A stretch of DNA of 10,281 nucleotides from RGIG2707 sp045600065. GTDB taxonomy: Bacteria > Bacillota > Clostridia > Peptostreptococcales > Anaerovoracaceae. The stretch lies in contig JAZRXE010000057.1 in the NCBI GenBank assembly GCA_045600065.1, positions 1 to 10,281 of the forward strand. Direction: 5' to 3'. Below are positions 5,232 through 10,281 of the stretch, in pieces; positions within the stretch are counted from its first letter, which is position 1; every line of letters begins with the position of its first letter. The notes under the pieces are model-generated. The model made no database searches, had not been told where the DNA came from, and was given only the letters and a program-made list of their open reading frames with translations. Position numbers and translations under genes: made by a program.

Positions 5232-7413
5232 ATCCAAGCTTTATAAGTCCGCAGCCCTGTTGATCGCTCTGATTTTTGTCCTCTGTGCATGCGCAGAGGG
5301 TACCGAGCCTTCGGCAGAGCCTCAGCCGGAGCCTGTATATCCCCTGAAAATCAGCTCAGGGGATTTTTCCGTTGATTTCTACGAGGACGAGCAGATACTG
5401 GGAGATGATCTGGACATGCGCCTTCTCAGCCGTCTTTACATGGAGGAGGACGGAAGCTACTTGCTTATGGAAAGAGCGGAAAACAACAGCAGCGGATACA
5501 TGTTCTATGCGGAAAGTCTGGCAAGAAGCAGCCGTATAGGCCGCTACGATGCTCAGGCAGCAGACTGGGTATGGGAGCAGCCTGCGGAAGGCCCTGTGGA
5601 GGGCAGCGTAATCGCCGTGGAAAGGGCCGAAGGAGGCTTCGCTATTATAACCAGGCCCATGTGCTACGATATTATCGAAAATCAGTCCGCCAGATATTAT
5701 CCGCAGCTTGACGGGATCATCGAGATAACAGAGGAATCCTACGGGCTTCAGCTGACTGTAAAGGCTGCCGGGCAGCATTCGCAGGTCTGCGATTTTATGA
5801 TCTACAGCTCTGACACCCTGGAGCTTACCAAGGATCTGGATAACTGCGCCAAGCTTTTGGAGCGCGAATACAGAGGCGGTGAATGCCGCTGGCTCTACAA
5901 CGCCTATTATTCTCTGGCACCGGAAAACTACGAGCCTACAGGTGAAAACGTCTACTACATCTGCCACGCAAGCTACACTCTGGGCTCTGTGCTGGAACGG
6001 GTACCCTATTGCAGAGAGGCAGTGCTTTATTCCTTCGCGTTTATGGATACTGCTGCAAGGCATCAGAACAGCCGGGGATTTTTCCCGACATATTCGGTCA
6101 GCGGCTGGCTCAAGGAGGACTACGGCATAGGAGCCGGGTTTTATGACACCCGCTTCAATACGGACCTTATGCAGGATTTCTGGTATTCGGCTCAGGTCCT
6201 GGGCTCCTGTCCCTATCCCGGGGTAATAGACAGCTATCTTGAATTTTATCTTGATTACTGCAAAAACAATCATACGGACACCCCCTCCGGTGGCTGGTTC
6301 GTAGCTGATTACGGCAGTGAAGGGAAGCACAGAATGCCCCATACCTCGCTGAATCATCAGGCGAGCGAAGCCCTGCTGATGTACGAGCTTGGTGATCTGC
6401 TGGGCAGAGAGGATCTTATCGAGCTTGCGGACAAGCTTCGTACAGCTATAGGCGACGGCGGGCAATCCTGGAAGCGCGCCGACGGAGATCTGCACTATGC
6501 GGTATTTCCGGACGGAAGCTTCGGTCTGGACGATTACGAATATCTGACCTACAACGACCTTTTCAAGCTTCAGCGCTATCTGCGCCAGAGCGGAAGGGCT
6601 GCGGATTACAGGCTGACCTCCATAATGGAGATCAAAAAGGAATGGATGGACAGAAACGGTATCGATGCCTATCTAAGGGACGCTGTCAACGTGTCGGAGA
6701 GCCAGCGTCTGCCCGTGCTCATGTACCATCATCTGACAGAAGATCAGACTCAGGTGAACAGTGTTACCGTTACAGCAGAAAAGTTCGAAAGGGATATGGC
6801 CTGGCTGTCCTCTCACGGCTATACCGCAGTGCTTCCGGCAATGCTGGCAGAGCATGAGGTGCTTCCGCAAAAGCCGGTTATGATCACCTTCGACGACGGC
6901 TATGCCAGTAATTATGAGCTGGCTTTTCCGCTGCTCGGAAAATACGGAATGAAGGCCGAGATCAATGTAATAGTCAGGCTCATAGACGATCCTGCCTATA
7001 TCAATTTCTGCAGCTGGGAAATGCTCCGTGAAATGAGTTCCTCCGGCCTGATTGAAATAGGCTCGCATACATACAATCTGCACAATCCCGACAACGGAGG
7101 CAATCTTTATACCGACGGCCCCAACGGAGTCCAGCGCAGGCCCTTTGAAATCGACAGCAGCTTCAGGGAAAGGGTGCTGGACGATATAGATCTGAGCGTC
7201 AGCCGCATAGAAGCTGAGCTTGGAGCGCCGGTTTACTGCTTTGCCTATCCCTACGGAGCCAGAGACAAGTATTCCGAGGGCTATATCGAGGATATCTTTC
7301 CCGTGACCCTGTCTACGGATCCGGGAACTGCCATGCTGAGCCTGGGTTTTTACAACATGCGCAGATACGGTGTAAACATGGATGTGGAGCTTTCCGACAT
7401 CCTGGAGGAATGA
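5212..7413 (+). CDS. Lipoprotein with helical sugar-enzyme-like region and C-terminal NodB polysaccharide deacetylase
   Basis: The start at 5212 gives 733 residues with a lipoprotein signal: KPYRSKLYK, then a hydrophobic core (13-24) and lipobox L24-C25-A26-C27, so C27 would be lipidated and the protein anchored outside the membrane. An upstream in-frame ATG at 5080 would bury this signal and lies deep in the transporter gene. AGGAT at 5198-5202 is a fair ribosome site for 5212. Residues 28-45 are a Pro/Glu spacer. Residues 46-265 look beta-rich and are unrecognised. Residues about 270-485 are helical with aromatic and Gly motifs (GFFPTYSVSGW, PSGGWFVADYG, MPHTSLNHQASEALLMYELGDLLG), resembling (alpha/alpha) toroids of uronate epimerases or glycoside hydrolases. 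Residues 498-733 are a carbohydrate esterase 4 NodB domain: VLMYHHL, TFDDGY with D561/D562, GSHTYNLH with metal ligands H619/H624, and FAYPYG (677-682), closest in style to IcaB/PgaB. It would deacetylate an N-acetylated surface glycan. The glycan and the middle-domain activity are unknown. Confidence 0.9.
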   Translation: MNPKPYRSKLYKSAALLIALIFVLCACAEGTEPSAEPQPEPVYPLKISSGDFSVDFYEDEQILGDDLDMRLLSRLYMEEDGSYLLMERAENNSSGYMFYAESLARSSRIGRYDAQAADWVWEQPAEGPVEGSVIAVERAEGGFAIITRPMCYDIIENQSARYYPQLDGIIEITEESYGLQLTVKAAGQHSQVCDFMIYSSDTLELTKDLDNCAKLLEREYRGGECRWLYNAYYSLAPENYEPTGENVYYICHASYTLGSVLERVPYCREAVLYSFAFMDTAARHQNSRGFFPTYSVSGWLKEDYGIGAGFYDTRFNTDLMQDFWYSAQVLGSCPYPGVIDSYLEFYLDYCKNNHTDTPSGGWFVADYGSEGKHRMPHTSLNHQASEALLMYELGDLLGREDLIELADKLRTAIGDGGQSWKRADGDLHYAVFPDGSFGLDDYEYLTYNDLFKLQRYLRQSGRAADYRLTSIMEIKKEWMDRNGIDAYLRDAVNVSESQRLPVLMYHHLTEDQTQVNSVTVTAEKFERDMAWLSSHGYTAVLPAMLAEHEVLPQKPVMITFDDGYASNYELAFPLLGKYGMKAEINVIVRLIDDPAYINFCSWEMLREMSSSGLIEIGSHTYNLHNPDNGGNLYTDGPNGVQRRPFEIDSSFRERVLDDIDLSVSRIEAELGAPVYCFAYPYGARDKYSEGYIEDIFPVTLSTDPGTAMLSLGFYNMRRYGVNMDVELSDILEE

Positions 7414-7430
7414 TACCGCAGAATGAAAAT

Positions 7431-7447
7431 GTAAACTGCCGGTTTAC
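7431..7447. repeat. Short inverted repeat after the deacetylase gene
   Basis: GTAAAC (7431-7436) and GTTTAC (7442-7447) are exact reverse complements around a five-base TGCCG centre. It lies between the deacetylase stop and the main terminator and could be an operator or a small RNA hairpin. It has no T-tract of its own. A very weak promoter-like pair, TTTACC at 7443-7448 and TAATAG at 7466-7471 with 17-base spacing, overlaps it and might serve the VWA gene. Confidence 0.35.
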
Positions 7448-7471
7448 CTGCAAGACCTGATCAAGTAATAG

Positions 7472-7507
7472 AATGCGATCGTACAAAACGAAATCGCATT
7501 TTTTATT
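7472..7507 (+). terminator. Rho-independent terminator between the deacetylase and VWA genes
   Basis: AATGCGAT (7472-7479) pairs perfectly with ATCGCATT (7493-7500). CGT/ACG pairing can extend the stem after a two-base AA bulge, leaving a short ACAAA loop. The 3' arm runs directly into six T residues (7499-7504) and then ATT. This is a good intrinsic terminator for the long plus-strand operon. Only 29 bases lie between it and the VWA ATG, so it could also act as an attenuator for that gene. Confidence 0.85.
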
Positions 7508-7536
7508 ACCCAAAGAATTTTGCAGGAGGAACAAAT

Positions 7537-8181
7537 ATGAACAAAAATCTTACAGAGCTTGTCATGATCCTGGACGCCAGCGGATCCATGTTCGATCTTA
7601 CCGCAGACACCATCGGAGGCTTCAACACCATGATAGAAAAGCAGAAGAAGGAAGAGGGCGACTGCCTGGTGACCACTGTGCTTTTCAACGGTCAGACCCG
7701 AACCGTACACGACAGGGTTTCACTTAAGGAGATCCTTCCCATGACGGAGAATGATTACAGGGCCATGGGCAATACGGCTCTGATAGACGCTCTGGGCAGC
7801 AGCATAGACCATATCTCCGACGTCCACAGATATATTCGTCCCGAGGATGTCCCCGCCCATACCATCTTTGTGATAATCACCGACGGCATGGAGAACGCCA
7901 GCCGGAAATACAGCTCAGTCGAGGTCAAAAGGGCTGTTAAGGAAAAGAAGGAATGCGGATGGGAGTTCATGTTCATCGGAGCAAACATCGACGCAGTAGA
8001 GACAGCCGCGCGGTTCAATATCGACGAAGACAGCGCAGTGAACTTTCTGGCGGACAAGAAGGGCATGGGCGTCGTAATGAATGCCATAAGCATCAATCTG
8101 GAAAGCCGCAGGGCAGGCGACACGGACAGCGGCTGGAAGGAAATCATTCAGAAGGATACCGACAGCCGCAGAAACAAATAA
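7537..8181 (+). CDS. Von Willebrand factor A (VWA) domain protein
   Basis: This 214-residue protein is almost entirely one VWA domain. The metal-ion-dependent adhesion site is complete: D13-A-S15-G-S17 after the first beta strand (LVMILDASGSMF), T80 in GNTALIDAL, and D116 in FVIITDGMENAS. The remaining VWA strands include VTTVLFNG (45-52) and WEFMFIGANID (142-152). No signal peptide, lipobox or membrane helix is present, so it is predicted to be cytosolic and to act as a Mg-dependent protein-binding module, as do intracellular bacterial VWA proteins that partner with AAA ATPases or serve tellurite/stress loci. No such partner gene is visible here. GGAGGA 7 bases upstream fixes the start. It sits behind a strong terminator with no obvious strong promoter of its own, and converges with the M20/EamA operon. 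The exact role is unknown. Confidence 0.93.
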   Translation: MNKNLTELVMILDASGSMFDLTADTIGGFNTMIEKQKKEEGDCLVTTVLFNGQTRTVHDRVSLKEILPMTENDYRAMGNTALIDALGSSIDHISDVHRYIRPEDVPAHTIFVIITDGMENASRKYSSVEVKRAVKEKKECGWEFMFIGANIDAVETAARFNIDEDSAVNFLADKKGMGVVMNAISINLESRRAGDTDSGWKEIIQKDTDSRRNK

Positions 8182-8185
8182 AATT

Positions 8186-8209
8186 CCCGGCGGACAAAGG
8201 TCCGCCGGG
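8186..8209. terminator. Convergent hairpin between the VWA and EamA genes
   Basis: CCCGGCGGAC (8186-8195) and GTCCGCCGGG (8200-8209) form a perfect 10-bp GC-rich stem with an AAAG loop. On the minus strand it is followed by AATTTTATTTG, a usable U-rich tail, so it should terminate the M20-EamA operon, whose last stop is 20 bases away. On the plus strand the following bases (CAGAATCTCC) are not U-rich, so termination of the VWA transcript would be weaker, although the hairpin would still protect its 3' end. Confidence 0.8.
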
Positions 8210-8229
8210 CAGAATCTCCATCAGGGCAA

Positions 8230-8658
8230 TCAGCCCATATTGATAAATATCAGGCCCACAAGGCATATGACTATGCCGATGAGCTTGTTTCTTGTTACCG
8301 GTTCCTTGTAAAGCAGAGCGCCTACGGCTATGAGTATCACAGCCAGTATGGCGCTTTGTGCTATGTTGGCTGTGCTGACCTGCCAGCCTGCCTTGTAGGC
8401 ATAGATCCAGCCTACCTCCAGGCCGACGATCACAAGGCCCAGAACATAGGGGGTCCAGTTCATCAGACCCAGCTGCCTGATCAGGCTCTCACCCGGATGG
8501 GTGCCCATGTGCAGCAGAAAGCATACCGCAGCGCCTACGGCGTAGGTCACGGTAAGAGATGCAAAGGGACTCACATCAGCGGGCACACCTTTTGTGCAGA
8601 TCTGGTAAAGGGTGTTGGAAAACAGCACCAGAGCTATGGGCCAAATATAGTCGAACAT
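8230..8658 (-). CDS. Small EamA/DMT-superfamily membrane protein
   Basis: This 142-residue protein has about five hydrophobic helices (roughly 4-22, 32-51, 70-88, 98-117 and 124-141), the layout of a single EamA-type unit from the drug/metabolite transporter superfamily. Supporting motifs are the helix-4 segment ANIAQSAILAVILIAVGALLYKEPVTRNKLIGI, where the L-x-x-KE-P turn before the last helix is typical of EamA and EmrE-like proteins, and the short closing helix GIVICLVGLIFIN. Full-length EamA proteins have two such units and ten helices (about 300 residues), so this half-size form would need to work as a dimer. AAGGAGG upstream supports the start. It begins 15 bases after the M20 peptidase stop and is the last gene of that operon. 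Export of an amino acid, peptide or other metabolite is plausible, but the substrate is not readable. Confidence 0.87.
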   Translation of the reverse strand: MFDYIWPIALVLFSNTLYQICTKGVPADVSPFASLTVTYAVGAAVCFLLHMGTHPGESLIRQLGLMNWTPYVLGLVIVGLEVGWIYAYKAGWQVSTANIAQSAILAVILIAVGALLYKEPVTRNKLIGIVICLVGLIFINMG

Positions 8659-8673
8659 CGGGCCTCCTTGCCG

Positions 8674-10050
8674 TTAATCTTCCATGTTGGAGACTTCGTA
8701 CAGGAACCGGGCTGTGGTGCGTATGCCTGCGTAGTAGCACCAGAGCTTGATATTCTCGTTGGGCGCGTGGTTGTTTTCGTCGGGGTTTGCGTAGGGGACG
8801 CTCACCACGGGCATGCCGAGAATATCGGTGAATACATAGTTGGGAAGGCTTCCGCCCAGAACGGGGGTAGCCACGGCTTCCTTGCCGTAGCCTGCGGCTG
8901 CCGCTTTTTCCACGCATCTCATAATGGGCAGTGCGGGATCGGTGGTGCTGGGCTCCATCATATCCTTCAGTTCGATCCTGGCCAGCGGCTCAGTTTCCTC
9001 CACGAACTTCTTGACCAGCTCGAAGGATTCCTTTGCCTTCATGCCCTGGACAAGGCGCACGTCCATTTTTACATTGGCATGGCAGGGGATTATGGTCTTG
9101 CTGCCCGGACCGGTGTAGCCGCTGCCGAAGCCGTTGATGGTCAGTGTGGGCAGGAACATCAGATGCTTGTAGTGCTCGTTTTTATCCAGCCACTTGATCT
9201 GCTCCACGCCGTAGAGCTTGGCCAGATCCTCGGGCTTGAAGTCCAGCTTTTCCACCATCTCCAGCTGCTTGGCGCTGGGAGGGATCACGGAATCGTAGAA
9301 GCCGGGGATCAGCACGTGGCCGTCTTCGTCTTCCATCCTGGACAGCAGCTTGACCATCTTCCAGGCAGCATTGTCGATGACGCCGCCCTTGTTGCCGGAG
9401 TGGCTGTCGGTGGTGCCTGTGGTTATATCGATCTCAAAGCTGTAGATGCCTCGCACGCCGTAGCTTACGAAGGGTGTGGTGTCGTCGTAGATGCCGCCGT
9501 CGGACACGTACATCAGGTCGGCTGCCAGCAGCTCGCGGTACTTTTCTGCGATCTGGGGCATGCCGGGACTGCCGGATTCTTCTTCGCCGTCCAGGATGAA
9601 TTTCATGTTGATGGGCAGGTCTCCGAAGAGCTCCAGGTAGGCCTTGGCAACCAGGATGTGGGGCAGGAACTGTCCCTTGTTGTCGGCTACTCCGCGTCCG
9701 TAGAGGGTGCCGTCGATCAGGGTGGGCTCAAAGGGGGGAGTGTTCCATTTTTCCACGGGGTCTGCGGGCTGAACATCGTAATGTCCGTAGAACAGCACGG
9801 TCTTGGCCTTGGGATCCTTGGAGCGGATCTGGGCAAAAACTGCGGGCTTGGTGGGGGATTCCAGGATCTGAGCCTTTACGCCGAAGCTTGCAAACAGATC
9901 GGTCAGAAGCTGACAGCAGTCCTCCACGCCCACATCCTGGGCGCTGACGCTGGGCTGGGAAGCCACCTTGATAAGAGTCTGCAGGGACTCTTCCTCGTGT
10001 GCCTTGAGGTAATCCTCTACCTGCTTTATCATTTCTTCAGTTACTTTCAT
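8674..10050 (-). CDS. M20 family zinc metallopeptidase (dipeptidase-like)
   Basis: This 458-residue M20 (ArgE/DapE/carnosinase-type) peptidase is full length, and every expected metal-site element is present: H90 and D92 in FYGHYDVQP, bridging D123 in GRGVADNKGQ, catalytic E157 with ligand E158 in GEEESGS, D184 in YVSDGG, and H428 in NNHAPNE. The lid/dimerisation insert contains TTDSHSG (H217), matching dipeptidases in which this His reaches into the partner active site. LGGSLPNYVF (398-407) is the usual substrate-carboxylate segment. No signal peptide is seen, so it is cytosolic and likely cleaves imported dipeptides or related N-acyl amino acids. The exact substrate is not determined by sequence. 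AAGGAG 9 bases upstream supports the start. It leads a two-gene operon with the small EamA protein. The antisense strand is also unusually open, but that is a codon-bias shadow. Confidence 0.95.
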   Translation of the reverse strand: MKVTEEMIKQVEDYLKAHEEESLQTLIKVASQPSVSAQDVGVEDCCQLLTDLFASFGVKAQILESPTKPAVFAQIRSKDPKAKTVLFYGHYDVQPADPVEKWNTPPFEPTLIDGTLYGRGVADNKGQFLPHILVAKAYLELFGDLPINMKFILDGEEESGSPGMPQIAEKYRELLAADLMYVSDGGIYDDTTPFVSYGVRGIYSFEIDITTGTTDSHSGNKGGVIDNAAWKMVKLLSRMEDEDGHVLIPGFYDSVIPPSAKQLEMVEKLDFKPEDLAKLYGVEQIKWLDKNEHYKHLMFLPTLTINGFGSGYTGPGSKTIIPCHANVKMDVRLVQGMKAKESFELVKKFVEETEPLARIELKDMMEPSTTDPALPIMRCVEKAAAAGYGKEAVATPVLGGSLPNYVFTDILGMPVVSVPYANPDENNHAPNENIKLWCYYAGIRTTARFLYEVSNMED

Positions 10051-10109
10051 ATATGCTTTCTCCTTAATAAATCAACAGCGAAAAATACATGCTTTTATAA
10101 TAACATATT

Positions 10110-10137
10110 TTTATATGCTGTGTGGGAGAATAACAAA
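10110..10137 (-). promoter_or_regulatory. Possible promoter of the M20-EamA operon
   Basis: The 159-base stretch upstream of the M20 gene is AT-rich. On the minus strand TATAAA (plus 10110-10115) is a 5-of-6 -10 match, and TTTGTT or TTGTTA (plus 10131-10137) lies 15-16 bases upstream as a weak -35. The leader would be about 50 bases and end in AAGGAG before the ATG. Other AT-rich -10-like hexamers (TATTAT at plus 10097-10102) lack any -35, so the choice is tentative. Confidence 0.35.
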
Positions 10138-10190
10138 AAGAAAGAGCACCAAATGAGGCGGTCCAATAAAACAGTATAAGATGTTTTCCC

Positions 10191-10222
10191 TGAAACGGCA
10201 TGGCTTCGGTCATGCCGTTTCA
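10191..10222. other. UUCG-capped 14-bp hairpin without a T-tract
   Basis: The left arm TGAAACGGCATGGC (10191-10204) and right arm GTCATGCCGTTTCA (10209-10222) pair over 14 positions with one G-U wobble, capped by a C(TTCG)G tetraloop, one of the most stable RNA loops (on the plus-strand RNA). Neither flank has a proper U-tract: plus continues TCGTTCTG and minus continues GGGAAAACATC. It may be a rho-dependent or imperfect terminator, an RNA-stability element, or the end of a repeat family. It overlaps the last codons of the partial minus-strand reading frame at the window edge. Confidence 0.6.
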
Positions 10223-10281
10223 TCGTTCTGTAAATCATAGAGTAATGCGGCAGGAAGAATCCCTACGTAGTTGTAGCTGAT
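10210..10281 (-). CDS. Possible 3' end of a gene entering from the right edge
   Basis: Reading the minus strand from the window end, one frame is open for 23 codons (ISYNYVGILPAALLYDLQND, then ETA) and stops at TGA (10210-10212). The other two minus frames hit stops within this stretch. The residue composition is protein-like, but the piece is too short to assign a family, and chance openness is possible. The stop falls inside the UUCG hairpin, which would then act as its 3' structure. Confidence 0.35.
   Translation of the reverse strand: MSYNYVGILPAALLYDLQNDETA

Noticed and set aside
5356..6495. A 379-codon open frame on the minus strand
   Set aside because: It is antisense to the lipoprotein/deacetylase gene, has no ribosome site or recognisable domain, and its openness follows from the codon bias of the sense gene.
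10096..10101. TATAAT on the plus strand as a promoter
   Set aside because: No -35-like hexamer at 15-19 bases upstream and no plus-strand gene follows; AT-rich leader of the M20 gene explains it.
8356..10179. A 607-codon open frame on the plus strand
   Set aside because: It is fully antisense to the M20 peptidase and EamA genes, which have complete motifs and ribosome sites. Its product is a His/Gly/Val-rich sequence without domains, as expected from the complement of a codon-biased gene.
10153..10179. Eight-codon frame MRRSNKTV as a leader peptide
   Set aside because: It has only a weak purine stretch upstream, no downstream plus-strand gene in the window, and a length easily met by chance.

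Overview
The window is about 10.3 kb of moderate-GC, gene-dense bacterial chromosome. Strong GGAGG-type ribosome sites, many AGA/AGG arginine and ATA isoleucine codons, a Gram-positive-style lipoprotein and an OFA-like transporter pair suggest an anaerobic member of the Firmicutes (Clostridia-like). I cannot name a genus from the sequence. No tRNA, rRNA, CRISPR array, insertion sequence or phage gene is visible.

Layout. (1) Positions 162-1695, minus strand: a tight three-gene operon. It runs from an SPFH/stomatin-like membrane scaffold, to a small single-pass membrane protein of unknown function, to a 67-residue zinc-ribbon protein, and ends near a bidirectional hairpin terminator at 67-115. 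(2) Positions 1696-1823: a divergent control region in which two identical extended -10 elements face away from each other inside a perfect 13-bp inverted repeat. (3) Positions 1824-7413, plus strand: a five-gene operon with two unrecognised small proteins (4-bp overlap), two tandem paralogous major facilitator transporters of the oxalate/formate antiporter-like type, and a 733-residue lipoprotein. The lipoprotein joins an all-helical, sugar-enzyme-like middle region to a C-terminal NodB polysaccharide deacetylase. It closes with a rho-independent terminator at 7472-7507. (4) Positions 7537-8181, plus strand: a stand-alone von Willebrand factor A (MIDAS) protein right behind that terminator. 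(5) Positions 8230-10050, minus strand: an M20 zinc dipeptidase followed by a small EamA/DMT-type membrane protein, converging on the VWA gene at a strong GC hairpin (8186-8209). (6) Positions 10051-10281: the M20 upstream region, a UUCG-capped 14-bp hairpin, and probably the last 23 codons of another minus-strand gene cut by the window edge.

How the genes may work together. The shared divergent promoter region suggests that the SPFH operon and the transporter/deacetylase operon are co-regulated. A cautious reading is an envelope module: a membrane-organising scaffold on one side, and carboxylate-type transporters plus an outward-facing polysaccharide-modifying lipoprotein on the other. This is inference. 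The individual families are well known, but the grouping, the two unknown operon leaders and the unusual domain fusion are the parts worth a second look. The dipeptidase/EamA pair looks like an independent peptide-catabolism unit.
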